In this document: positions 42,952 to 51,604 of the stretch, one piece after another | How the letters are laid out: every line of letters starts with the position of its first letter | Numbering within the stretch: position 1 is the first letter of the stretch | From: Pontibacter cellulosilyticus | GTDB lineage: Bacteria; Bacteroidota; Bacteroidia; Cytophagales; Hymenobacteraceae | DNA: 64,000 nt | Assembly: GCF_014306105.1 (NCBI RefSeq) | Contig: NZ_JACRVF010000002.1 | Coordinates: 124,001-188,000 of the forward strand | Direction of reading: 5' to 3' | Position numbers and translations under genes: made by a program | The notes under the pieces: generated by a model | Told to the model about the DNA's origin: nothing | Seen by the model: only the letters and a program-made list of their open reading frames with translations | The model's database searches: none

Positions 42952-44232
42952 CTAAGCCGTTTTGCTGAGCAAGATCTTATCTATCCTGGAGCCGTCCATA
43001 TCTATCACCTCCAGTAGATATCCATCATTTTGTAGTTTATCACCGATGTGCGGTACCTGCGCGAGTTGGTGTAACATAAAACCTGCCAATGTAGTGTATA
43101 GCTTGCTGTCTTCTGGTATAAACTTATACCCCAAATAATCATTTAACCTGGCAACTGTGGTAATGCCGCTGATCAAAATCGACCCGTCTTCACGCACATA
43201 TATAGCTGGCTCTGCCTCCTCCCCAATATCTGGAATATCACCTACTATAGCCTCCATAATATCATGTAGGGTTATAATGCCCTCAACAGTACTATGCTCA
43301 TCCACCACAATTCCCAGGTATTGCTTCTCCTGCCGAAACAAGCGTAGCGTATTAACGGCCAGCATGCTGTCAGATACAAATACAGGAGCTTTTAGTATGG
43401 TGTTCAGATCAAAGCCAGGGTTATGCATGTGCGCCAGAAAGTCTTTCGCGGAAAGTATGCCTATAATTTGGTCTATGGTGCCTTCACAAACCGGAAATTT
43501 GGAGTGATTGCTTTGCAGTATGGCTTCATGTATAGCCTTCAGTGGTGTGTGCGCCTCTATCCATAGAACACTGGCACGAGGTGTCATTAAACTGCTGTTG
43601 CGCTGATCATATAGGCTAAAGATATTTTGATGGATCTGCTCCTCTTCATGTTCCAGTACTCCTTCGCGGCCAGCTACACGCAACATGTGGCGTAGTTCTT
43701 CTTCTGTAACTGTTTGGGATGGGTTCTTTGGGTTAATCCTAAATATTTTAATTAAGAAGTTTGTTGTTCCTGACAGCAGGCGCACCAATGGGTAGGTAAC
43801 AGACGTGAAAAACCTGATGGAGGGAGCTACAAACAGTGCAACGGCAAGTGTGTTGCGCAGTGCCAGCGTTTTTGGGATAAGCTCTCCCACCACAATAGTA
43901 AAGTAGGTAATAAAAATTACAAGTAGTGTAATGGCTACTTCAAAAGCATAAGGAGCCAGTGCATCAACTCTGCCAATATATGGCGCTACCTTACCGGCCA
44001 GTGTAGTGCCACCATAAGCTCCGGCAACTATACCTATTAAGGTTATGCCAAGCTGAATGGAGGAAAGAAAGTTTTCAGGGTTCTTCTGCAGTTGAAGTAT
44101 AACTCTAGCCCGTGCGTTGCCCTTCTCAGCCTTATGTTCTACTCTACTCTTCCTAACAGACACTAACGCGGTCTCGGACATGGCAAAATATCCGTTAAAC
44201 AGTGTAAGTATAAGTATAATGACAAACTCCAT
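42952..44232 (-). CDS. CNNM/CorC-type hemolysin-family membrane protein
   Basis: The 426-residue product has an N-terminal DUF21 membrane domain (about 1-180, about four spans), a CBS-domain pair (about 195-335; SLMTPRASVLWIEAHTPLK and GIVVDEHSTVEGIITLHDIMEAIVGDI, read in parts) and a C-terminal CorC/HlyC domain (about 345-426). Family members affect Mg2+/Co2+ efflux or membrane stress; the hemolysin name is historical. Length and domain order are normal. Single leftward gene. Confidence 0.93.
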   Translation of the reverse strand: MEFVIILILTLFNGYFAMSETALVSVRKSRVEHKAEKGNARARVILQLQKNPENFLSSIQLGITLIGIVAGAYGGTTLAGKVAPYIGRVDALAPYAFEVAITLLVIFITYFTIVVGELIPKTLALRNTLAVALFVAPSIRFFTSVTYPLVRLLSGTTNFLIKIFRINPKNPSQTVTEEELRHMLRVAGREGVLEHEEEQIHQNIFSLYDQRNSSLMTPRASVLWIEAHTPLKAIHEAILQSNHSKFPVCEGTIDQIIGILSAKDFLAHMHNPGFDLNTILKAPVFVSDSMLAVNTLRLFRQEKQYLGIVVDEHSTVEGIITLHDIMEAIVGDIPDIGEEAEPAIYVREDGSILISGITTVARLNDYLGYKFIPEDSKLYTTLAGFMLHQLAQVPHIGDKLQNDGYLLEVIDMDGSRIDKILLSKTA

Positions 44233-44295
44233 GTGCTACCCGGTCAACCTGTTCTTGGTGTATTATAGCAGTACGCACATTTATAAGGCAGGCCT

Positions 44296-44643
44296 TTATT
44301 TTTTAGCAGACCTAAGCTCTTTGAGGTAAGCAACAAGGTTGTCCAACTCCTGATCAGAGATATGATCTTCTTTGAAAGCTGGCATCACGCCCAAGCCATT
44401 TCTAATCTGGAACTTCATTAGGAATCCTGGCAAAGGCTTGTTATTAATGGCGGGGCCTAACCCTGCAGCCCCTCCCGGATGACATTTGTTGCAATGCGAC
44501 ATATACACCACTTCTCCCTGTGCTATTGCTTGAGATTCTATCCTTAATGGTGCGTGCGTTGGTGTACCTCGCCTGGCGGAGCCGCAGTAGCTAAGCGATA
44601 GCAGCAAAAGAAAAGCAGCGGAAAGTATAAATGGCTTTTTCAT
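44296..44643 (-). CDS. Small c-type cytochrome lipoprotein
   Basis: The 115-residue product has a lipobox with Cys20 (LSYCGS) and a single heme-c site CNKCH (Cys51, Cys54, His55); Met87 in GVMPAF is the likely axial ligand. It should carry electrons on the periplasmic side. Its start is only three bases past the stop of the PQQ-type dehydrogenase gene, so it is probably that enzyme's electron acceptor. Confidence 0.92.
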   Translation of the reverse strand: MKKPFILSAAFLLLLSLSYCGSARRGTPTHAPLRIESQAIAQGEVVYMSHCNKCHPGGAAGLGPAINNKPLPGFLMKFQIRNGLGVMPAFKEDHISDQELDNLVAYLKELRSAKK

Positions 44644-44646
44644 GGC

Positions 44647-46098
44647 TTAGCTTCTGTTTTTAGTTATTTTCCAAATCACACCTGTCTTTAGCTTTGGCTC
44701 TGGTCCGTTGTCACCTGTCTCCATTATACCAAAATCCACAATGTATAGGCTTTGGCCATCTGGTGAAAACTTTACACTAACAGGGCGCTCTAGACCACCG
44801 GTATTAAGCTTGGAGGCAGGAGCGGTTTTCTTTCCTTTGTTCGCTGCAAAATCAGTGATAACTCCGTTCTCTACATTAACCCGCACCACTTTGTAACCTA
44901 CCGGCGAGAGCACTTTTCCTACACCCGGGGCCATATCTCCAAACTGTGCAATAAATGCTTCGCCTTGATAGCCAAAACTGCTGTTTCGCGAAAAGTCCAT
45001 GCCGTTGGAGGAGGAGTGCACACCCAGCGTAGCAGCGGGATTGGGTGGTTTGTTAGGGTGCTGGGCAAGCAAAGGCTGTGGCCCTTTATCACCTGGAGGC
45101 GAAAACCTGTAGCCGTTAAAGGCAGTGCCACCCGAAAAGTCGGGCCAGCCGTACCATTTTCCCTGTTCTGCCTTCCAAAGGTAATCGCCTGTGCCCCATA
45201 TAGGCCTGCTGCCGCGCACATCAAAGGCATTGTCGCTTACAAACAATTTCCCTTTTGGCGAGAAGGCTAACCCAAACGGATTCCGAAATCCCCAGGCCAC
45301 CAGTTCCATATTGCCGCCTTCTGGAGAGATTTTGAGTACCGCACCTGAACAGGGGATGCTGCCTTTTATAACCTGCCCTTGTGTAGTAGGAGTGCCGTAT
45401 GCTGAATAGGCACCAGTTGTTTGTTTACCGCTTTTGGATGTAAGCGGTATTTCGCTTGTGTAGTTCTGGCCGGTAAGGGTAATGTCCTGGCAGGGTATAT
45501 CGTGGAACTCGGGGTGGCGCTTTAGCCAGCCAAACTTGTAATTGTCTGGGCCAACTACGCCGGAGTTGGTGGCTGTGCCGATGCCAAAGTATAGCTGCCC
45601 GTCAGGGCCCACCACCGGTCCATTGGTATGGTGGTCTCCCATACTTGGCAGATTCTCTATTAGAGTATTTACAGTGCCATCTTTTGAGATACGCAGCAGT
45701 TTACCGCCAGTCATTTGTCCGCCTTCGGCTATGTAAAAGTTGCCATCGTGATAGGTTACTCCTGTCCAGGGGCCATTCTTCTCACCGGTAGCAATAGTGG
45801 TAAGGTTTCCGTTTTCCGATACACGCAGCAGCTTTGGTTCCAGGAATACTTCGCCATACGAATACCCGGCTTCAATTACATACAACTGGCCCTGCTCATC
45901 AAAAGCTACTGCCGTCGGAAAAGTCAGGCCACTGGCAATTGCCTCAGCTATATAGCCCTCTGGCAGTGCAATGTCGCTTGGGTTAATGTTTCGTGCTTCG
46001 CTTTTTATGTCTGTTTGCCCGCCTCCTTCTGAGGGGAGTATTTTATAGCACCCGCTACCTGTAAGTATAAGTATGAGCAGCCAGTATAGTTTTTTCAT
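44647..46098 (-). CDS. PQQ-dependent sugar dehydrogenase-like lipoprotein
   Basis: The 483-residue product has a lipobox with Cys17 (LTGSGC). The body shows a six-blade propeller pattern of the glucose/sorbosone dehydrogenase fold (LTFPTAVAFDEQGQLYVIEAG, NGPVVGPDGQLYFGIGTAT, GFRNPFGLAFSPKGKLFVSDN, FSPDGQSLYIVDFG, read in parts). Members oxidise sugars with PQQ in the periplasm. Substrate and PQQ binding are inferred from the fold. A cytochrome c gene follows after three bases, a natural electron acceptor. Confidence 0.82.
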   Translation of the reverse strand: MKKLYWLLILILTGSGCYKILPSEGGGQTDIKSEARNINPSDIALPEGYIAEAIASGLTFPTAVAFDEQGQLYVIEAGYSYGEVFLEPKLLRVSENGNLTTIATGEKNGPWTGVTYHDGNFYIAEGGQMTGGKLLRISKDGTVNTLIENLPSMGDHHTNGPVVGPDGQLYFGIGTATNSGVVGPDNYKFGWLKRHPEFHDIPCQDITLTGQNYTSEIPLTSKSGKQTTGAYSAYGTPTTQGQVIKGSIPCSGAVLKISPEGGNMELVAWGFRNPFGLAFSPKGKLFVSDNAFDVRGSRPIWGTGDYLWKAEQGKWYGWPDFSGGTAFNGYRFSPPGDKGPQPLLAQHPNKPPNPAATLGVHSSSNGMDFSRNSSFGYQGEAFIAQFGDMAPGVGKVLSPVGYKVVRVNVENGVITDFAANKGKKTAPASKLNTGGLERPVSVKFSPDGQSLYIVDFGIMETGDNGPEPKLKTGVIWKITKNRS

Positions 46099-46211
46099 CG
46101 TATAGGTTTTGTAACAGGAATAATATGAGTTAATTACGGCCTTAATGTGCTAATGTTAAGGTTGTCTGAGGCTAGCTGATCGGAGGGAAAGGGAGAGGTG
46201 CTGGAAAGGCG

Positions 46212-46652
46212 TTAAAGGGGAGTAGTTTGCTGTGCGTCAACAGTTCTGGCGTCTTTGTAAAAGATCTTGGTAAGCCAAAAGAAGAAGTTCCTGTTATTAC
46301 CTACAAGTTTGTATCCAACCTCAAAAACAGTATCGGCTAAAACTACATTATAATATAGCCTGTTCCAGAAATCATTGCCACCTAGTGCCAGTACTTCAAA
46401 AACAGCTGCTGCACCACGTAGGCGCCTGTATTGGGTTATCAGGTAAACAGATTGTTTAAATTGTTTGCGAGTAACGCCCTGAAATGTTTCCGGCAACTGT
46501 TGAAACGGAGTATAATTTACTTCATCGGCAGTAGTGCGTTGCCACCTGTTCACCCAGAATTTACAAAAGTCGCAGCCCCCATCATAAACCATAACGGGCT
46601 TGCTTGTAGGAGGAGGTACCTGATCCTGTCCCTTCTTTACGTCTTCCTCCAC
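46212..46652 (-). CDS. DCC-family thiol-disulfide oxidoreductase-like protein (DUF393)
   Basis: The start is GTG (complement of 46650-46652), giving 146 residues. The defining motif VYDGGCDFCKFWV (Cys pair C-x2-C near residue 27) and the GAAAVFEVLALGG segment mark the DCC family, which is thought to act in thiol-disulfide exchange. No signal peptide. A DUF2892 gene ends 6 bp upstream, so the two are cotranscribed. Confidence 0.85.
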   Translation of the reverse strand: MEEDVKKGQDQVPPPTSKPVMVYDGGCDFCKFWVNRWQRTTADEVNYTPFQQLPETFQGVTRKQFKQSVYLITQYRRLRGAAAVFEVLALGGNDFWNRLYYNVVLADTVFEVGYKLVGNNRNFFFWLTKIFYKDARTVDAQQTTPL

Positions 46653-46658
46653 CTCATT

Positions 46659-46871
46659 TTATTTTCTGTATCTATTCATCTCTTGTTCATTCTCACATCC
46701 ATTGTATCCGATTGCTGCATTTATCGGGCACCACCGCACCATACCGGTAACGATAGGCACTAACCCTAAAAGTGCCAGCGGTTTTGAATTGTAGTATGCA
46801 CCCACACCTATCATTGCGAGGCCAGCTGCAACTCGTGCCTTTTGTTCTACTAAGCCAACATTACATTCCAT
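46659..46871 (-). CDS. DUF2892 small membrane protein
   Basis: The 70-residue product (MECNVGLVEQKARVAAGLAM) has two hydrophobic segments with the GxxPIVTGMVRWCPINAAIG pattern typical of DUF2892/YgaP-type membrane domains. The WCP Cys may interact with a rhodanese or thiol partner. It precedes the DCC gene by 6 bp, fitting a thiol or sulfur function. Confidence 0.85.
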   Translation of the reverse strand: MECNVGLVEQKARVAAGLAMIGVGAYYNSKPLALLGLVPIVTGMVRWCPINAAIGYNGCENEQEMNRYRK

Positions 46872-47158
46872 ATCAAGCAGGTTATCTGTTTATTAATGAT
46901 ATACCATTGCCTATAAATAAGGTTGATGTGCCAGATTTATACTTAGTAGATAGGTGCAAAGTATGTGTAGAAGTATAAGGTGAGCGGGCTGATAAAACTG
47001 CTTTTATTTTAATGATTTTCCCGCTGCAGCAGCGGCCGCTCTGTAAAAGAAGGTGCAATTTATAGAGTGTTAGGCCAAGAAAATAGTGCAACTCTGGCTG
47101 AAATTAAGTATACTTGTTTAAGCAAGATGAACAGCTTGCTTACACCACCAGGTAAAAG

Positions 47159-47485
47159 ATGAGAATACTTCAAAACATGAAAGTGCTGTATCTTACAGAA
47201 GCCGGACTTTGGCTGCTGGGGTTAACACTGCTTGCTTTTATGAAGCCGGATGGTGAACACCTGTTTAGCTTTTGCCCTTACAGCTGGTTTTTGGAGAGTG
47301 GTTGCCTTGGCTGTGGCATCGGACATGGGATCTCATACTTGCTGCAGGGCAACTTTCAAGCTTCCTGGCAGGCTCATCCGTTATCAGCGCCGGCTTTGCT
47401 GCTGTTGCTGTGGCGTTGTTGGCAGCTTTTGCGCTGGCAGTATCTACATTTTTATTCACTAACCTTAGATAAGCACCATGGCTAA
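47159..47485 (+). CDS. DUF2752 membrane protein
   Basis: The 108-residue product (or 102 from the ATG at 47177) has two to three hydrophobic segments and the family motif CPYSWFLESGCLGCGIGHG followed by LLQGNFQASWQAHPLS. DUF2752 has no proven function. The last 8 bases overlap the start of the TM2 gene, and DUF2752-TM2 pairs are common in Bacteroidota, so the two probably act together. Upstream lies an AAGTATACTT palindrome (47106-47115). Confidence 0.85.
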   Translation: MRILQNMKVLYLTEAGLWLLGLTLLAFMKPDGEHLFSFCPYSWFLESGCLGCGIGHGISYLLQGNFQASWQAHPLSAPALLLLLWRCWQLLRWQYLHFYSLTLDKHHG

Positions 47486-47825
47486 CATTCTACACCTTAT
47501 GCCGGACCTGGAACCGGATGAAATGAGTTATGTACAGACGCTCGTAAACAATATGTCGGAAGAGGAGGCAAGTCAGTTTGCTTCAATTTACCGTAGTCGC
47601 CGTCGTGAGCCAATGCTTATACTTGTAACCACTATCATTGGCTTTTTTGGTGTGGCAGGTGTGCAACGCTTTATCATTGGGCAGATTGGCCTTGGATTAC
47701 TGTACCTGTTTACAGGGGGGCTTTGCGTTATCGGTACAATCATAGACCTTATCAATTATCGTCGGCTGGCTTATGAGTACAATGTGCGGGAGGCACAGCA
47801 GGTAATAGCTATGATGCGCTATTAA
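47478..47825 (+). CDS. TM2-domain protein
   Basis: The 115-residue product has a soluble N-terminal half (about 1-42; LEPDEMSYVQTLVNNMSEEE) and a TM2 domain (about 45-100; two spans, GFFGVAGVQRFIIGQIGLGLLYLFTGG). It overlaps the DUF2752 gene by 8 bases. Function unknown. Confidence 0.88.
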   Translation: MANILHLMPDLEPDEMSYVQTLVNNMSEEEASQFASIYRSRRREPMLILVTTIIGFFGVAGVQRFIIGQIGLGLLYLFTGGLCVIGTIIDLINYRRLAYEYNVREAQQVIAMMRY

Positions 47826-47830
47826 ACGAA

Positions 47831-47861
47831 CTGCGCAGGCAGGTTAACCCTGGCTGCGCAG
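47831..47861. terminator. Hairpin after the TM2 gene
   Basis: CTGCGCA (47831-47837) pairs with TGCGCAG (47855-47861), extendable with one mismatch. A T-rich stretch starts about 40 bp later. A role as terminator is possible. Confidence 0.45.
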
Positions 47862-47955
47862 CTCACTATTAAGCTATTATACTTAGATAACTGGCTAGGG
47901 TATTGTTTTGTTTTTTTGTTTACACTTTATTTTTTTAATGAAGTAAGCATCACAA

Positions 47956-49914
47956 TTACTCGTTAACCTTTACAAACCTGCTGCGATAGTGTCGGGTGCC
48001 GTTGCTGAGTAATAACTGATAAACCCCTGCTGCCAAGCCTGTTACTGGAACTGTGGCCTCTGATGCAGGTTTAATGTATAGTTGCCGCACCAGTTTCCCT
48101 GTCATATCATACACTTCTGCTGTTGTAGGGCTAAAGTCAAGGTTTGTAACTTTTATACTTTGCTCACCAACCGGATTAGGGTATAACTGCGGTTTCCCTA
48201 AATCAGGCACCTCTAACAGTTCATTTTTAGCATTGACGACAATGTATTTCAATATCCAGTTGTTAGGATCAGGAGTTATACTTTTTACACTGCTAGGAAT
48301 TCGAAATAAGAACTTCTGTAATGGTTGATCTTGTGTGACGCGTATGGTGGTGTCGCCGGCAGTGGTGCTGATGCGGTATTCCATATCTGTTTTAAAGAAG
48401 GAAGTAGTACCACTGCCCACCATTTCAGTCGCCAGCAGAAGGCGGTTGTCTTCCTGGTTCCATTCAATTTTAAACACTGGAAACCCATTGCCGGCATACC
48501 ACTGCTCAAAAAAGTAAGCGAGGTCTTTGCCGGTTGTCTGCTCAAATACCTTTTGCAGATCTGCGGTGCTTGCCGTTTTGCCTCCATATTGCTGTTGGTA
48601 CTGCTGCAACGCCTTAAAGAACAAAGCGTCATCGTTTACTTCGAACCGCAGCATGTGCACCACGCTTGCCCCTTTTTTATAAGACAGCCTGTAATCAAAA
48701 ATGCGACTTACATTGGTGGTGTCAAGTACTTTCAAGGAGCCCTGTGGTCGCTGGAGAGCCAGGCCCTGCGCATCCACTATCCACTGTTTTGCCTGTGTGG
48801 GCGCAAACTTTTGGAGGGCAAGGTACTCCGCGTAAGAGGCAAATCCTTCGTTCAGCCAAATGTCCTGCCAGCTGGCGCAGGTAACGTTGTCTCCAAACCA
48901 TTGATGCGCCAGTTCGTGGGCTGTCAGGGTAAAGGTAAAGGTGCTTTGCGTGGTCATGGTTTGGTGTTCCATGCCTCCACCCATTGGTGCCATACTATGC
49001 CCGTACTTTTCTTTGTAAAACGGATACAGGCTAAACAACTCTGAAAAGTGCTCTAAAAAGCCAGGTGTCCTGTCCATTTCTGCTTTAAATGTTTGCAAGG
49101 CGCCCCCACTGTAAACATAATTAAGTATGGGTACCGGCTTGCTTGCTCCGGCGGGGGTTGCCTGCTGCAGGTACTCCTCATAGTTAGACACCGCTACCGA
49201 AACCAGGTAATAATCTATAGGATAAGATGATTTCCATTCATAGCGTTTCTTGTTGTTGGGTAAGTCTATCACACGTCTAAGCACGCCATTAGAGCCGACC
49301 TTGTTCTCTGCGCTGGTTGTCACAAACACATGCACCGAGTCGGCTTTGTCTGTGAGTACCTGCTTGGTAGGCCACCATTCGTAGGCTGCATAGGGTTCAC
49401 TTAAACTCCAGGTAACGCTGTTGCCCCAGTTTGGCTCTATGGCAGTGCTAAAGCCGCTGCCAATTGCTGCGGAGGCTCCGGTAGGCGCTGTTCCGCTATA
49501 ATATATAGTTGCGGATACTTTTTCAGAGGCTTTTGCAGGAGTGTTTAACTGTGCCACTGCATCACTGCCATTGCGGCTTATACTTAGGGCCGGGCTCCCA
49601 TTAATCATCACAGAAGCAATCTGGAAATTAGGGTGCAGCTCAAAAGCGAAGCCGCTGAGTTCTCCTGATTTTACCTTAGCCTCGATGGTAGCACTGCCGG
49701 CAATAAAAGTGGTGTTGCGCTCCAACTGGAGGTCAAGTTTATAAAACGTCACATCATACCTGTTCATCAGCTGTTGGTGCTCCGGAGATGCAACAGCCTG
49801 CCTTTGGGTAGCTTGTGAGCGGCTCTCGGCGCAGTAGCTTATACTTTGTGCCGCAACATGCAGATAGCTGAGCAGGAAAAAACTTAAGAAGATAAGAAAA
49901 GTGTTCTTTGTCAT
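47956..49914 (-). CDS. M1-family aminopeptidase with T9SS C-terminal sorting domain
   Basis: I take the ATG complementary to 49912-49914 (MTKNTFLIFLSFFLL), giving 652 residues with a signal peptide; the frame extends 26 codons upstream with a poor leader. The zinc site is HELAH (His333, Glu334, His337) with Glu356 in NEGFASYAEY, and the substrate site reads GGGMEHQ, a variant of GAMEN. The last 85 residues are a type A T9SS sorting domain (LYPNPV ... GLAAGVYQLLL). It should be exported through T9SS and cleave N-terminal residues from peptides outside the cell. PorZ is encoded in the same window. Confidence 0.9.
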   Translation of the reverse strand: MTKNTFLIFLSFFLLSYLHVAAQSISYCAESRSQATQRQAVASPEHQQLMNRYDVTFYKLDLQLERNTTFIAGSATIEAKVKSGELSGFAFELHPNFQIASVMINGSPALSISRNGSDAVAQLNTPAKASEKVSATIYYSGTAPTGASAAIGSGFSTAIEPNWGNSVTWSLSEPYAAYEWWPTKQVLTDKADSVHVFVTTSAENKVGSNGVLRRVIDLPNNKKRYEWKSSYPIDYYLVSVAVSNYEEYLQQATPAGASKPVPILNYVYSGGALQTFKAEMDRTPGFLEHFSELFSLYPFYKEKYGHSMAPMGGGMEHQTMTTQSTFTFTLTAHELAHQWFGDNVTCASWQDIWLNEGFASYAEYLALQKFAPTQAKQWIVDAQGLALQRPQGSLKVLDTTNVSRIFDYRLSYKKGASVVHMLRFEVNDDALFFKALQQYQQQYGGKTASTADLQKVFEQTTGKDLAYFFEQWYAGNGFPVFKIEWNQEDNRLLLATEMVGSGTTSFFKTDMEYRISTTAGDTTIRVTQDQPLQKFLFRIPSSVKSITPDPNNWILKYIVVNAKNELLEVPDLGKPQLYPNPVGEQSIKVTNLDFSPTTAEVYDMTGKLVRQLYIKPASEATVPVTGLAAGVYQLLLSNGTRHYRSRFVKVNE

Positions 49915-50054
49915 AGTTTGTGGTGGCGGCTGTGCGACTAAACTATACTTGGTACGAATAAAAGAAGTAGAAGTATTGTGTTGGTGAGGCATTAACCTGA
50001 TGATGTAAAGGTGTGGCTATACATATACTTATATAGTATAGCTGCTGGAACAGG

Positions 50055-50960
50055 TTAGTTCATAACAGGCTTCAGTATGTACCCCCGCTGACGCAGTAGT
50101 TCTAACACCCCTTTAGGGCCAGTAAGATGTCCGGCGCCTACTGCAAAGAAAGTAGACTTTGCCCTGGCTTCACGTTCCATTGCCGGTATCCAGCGCAGGT
50201 TCCTGGCTATAAGAAATGCGTCCTCATAAAGTTTATACTCTTCTTCACTCAAATCTTCTTTAGTAATTCTTGCCAGCCCATCCAGGTCCTGAGCTAAGTA
50301 TAGCTCTACCATCTCGAGGTACGAAGCTCGTGCTGCCGGTATATCTTTTACGGTTTTTACCAGCATATCAGTTTGCAGTTCCTGTGGTAGCTTGTCCATA
50401 GCGGCTAGTTGTTCTCTTACTGTCTCTACGCCGATCACTTCTTTACCCTGCGCATGTGCTAATTCCATCAGGCGCTGCTCATACGACACGGCTTTGCAGT
50501 CAGTCAACTGAGACAACAGCAACGATTGCAGCATAAACGGTTTCATATTGTCGAACATCTTCAGGTCCAGTTGCAGCGTTGTAGCCAGGTGCGTTGCCAG
50601 CAGCTTATAGTCCTCTGCCTTTAGTAAGGTGCTTAGTGTTTTGCCCTCCGGTAGCGTTGCGCTCTGCATCAGCTCGGCCATAAAATTAGGTGCGTCCATG
50701 TCCACTTCCAGCGAGAGTTGCTCTGTCTGCTTTAACTTTTTTTCTACAGCCTGAGGCACGTTAAACTCATCCGGGCACAAGGCATGGATGGTGCCAAATA
50801 TATAAGATGGTGATTTTAGACCATTGCCTGAGATTTCCCAGAGCAAGGTGCGTGGGGTGTTGTCAGTATTTGCTATACATAATATAGGAGCAAATAATAA
50901 CAGAGTAACATAAGCTGTAATTAGCTTATAATAGCTGAAGCTATTTGGTAGCAGTTTCAT
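50055..50960 (-). CDS. TraB/GumN-family protein
   Basis: I take the ATG complementary to 50958-50960 (MKLLPNSFSYY), giving 301 residues with a signal segment. The family marks are WEISGNGLKSPSYIFGTIHALCPDEF near the start, LPEGKTLSTLL in the middle and FAVGAGHLTGPKGVLELLRQRGY at the end. GXXGH and E residues are thought to act in a metal-dependent protease-like fold (Tiki/TraB). Secreted; the target is unknown. Confidence 0.88.
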   Translation of the reverse strand: MKLLPNSFSYYKLITAYVTLLLFAPILCIANTDNTPRTLLWEISGNGLKSPSYIFGTIHALCPDEFNVPQAVEKKLKQTEQLSLEVDMDAPNFMAELMQSATLPEGKTLSTLLKAEDYKLLATHLATTLQLDLKMFDNMKPFMLQSLLLSQLTDCKAVSYEQRLMELAHAQGKEVIGVETVREQLAAMDKLPQELQTDMLVKTVKDIPAARASYLEMVELYLAQDLDGLARITKEDLSEEEYKLYEDAFLIARNLRWIPAMEREARAKSTFFAVGAGHLTGPKGVLELLRQRGYILKPVMN

Positions 50961-51604
50961 GGCTGGATTAGATATATAAAGCAATTTAAGATTTATCAGC
51001 AGGTAATGCTAAAGTTTTTGAATGAGATTGCATTGCTTTAAATTATACTAAGATGGCATTTTTATTTGGAATCCTATTTAAGTGTAATCAGCTGAGTTTA
51101 AGTTAGTCGCTTTGCTCTGGTAATACGCTATTGCTCTCTTGTAGCGTACATTTAACTTATCATTGTTTGCCTGGTATATAGCTTTTGAGCATCGGTGTTA
51201 GAACAGTGAAATTGAAATTATCCTGTCGTCTGTGTTTAACCTTTAATCTTGGTATACTACATTTAAAATATATGAATTTAGCTAATTATATAAATAAAAT
51301 TATATTAATAGTGGTCAAACATTGGTATGTGATATGTTATGATGAATTGTAATATACTAAGTATTAAGAGGTGGTTGTTGTTCTTATATAGTGCTTAAAG
51401 TCATGATTACTACATGCTTTAGGCCTATAATTAGGTATTTTGAATGCTTTTTTGTCGAAGGGAGATATGACTTTGCTTGAGACGCAAGCTAACTTTGTAC
51501 GATTTTTTTTGATAAATGTTTTGACATTGAAAACAAATAGTTATATTTGGTTTAATATCTTATCTATTCACAAAAACAATTATCTAACCTAAAATCACAG
51601 ATGT
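50961..51604. other. Long AT-rich region upstream of SusC
   Basis: This 644-bp gap has no gene that I can support and no AAGTATA heptamer. Its right end holds the SusC promoter and leader (51520-51604). The rest is AT-rich with no obvious repeats. Confidence 0.4.
51520..51588 (+). promoter_or_regulatory. SusC promoter and leader element
   Basis: TTTG (51520-51523) and TATATTTG (51542-51549) are 18 bp apart and match the Bacteroidota -33/-7 consensus well. The leader holds AATTATCTAAC (51578-51588), also found twice (AATTATCTAA) in the leader of the second SusC gene. Confidence 0.65.

Noticed and set aside
46882..47091. A 69-residue leftward frame between the DUF2892 and DUF2752 genes
   Set aside because: No protein-like pattern, and it overlaps the likely promoter region of the rightward pair.
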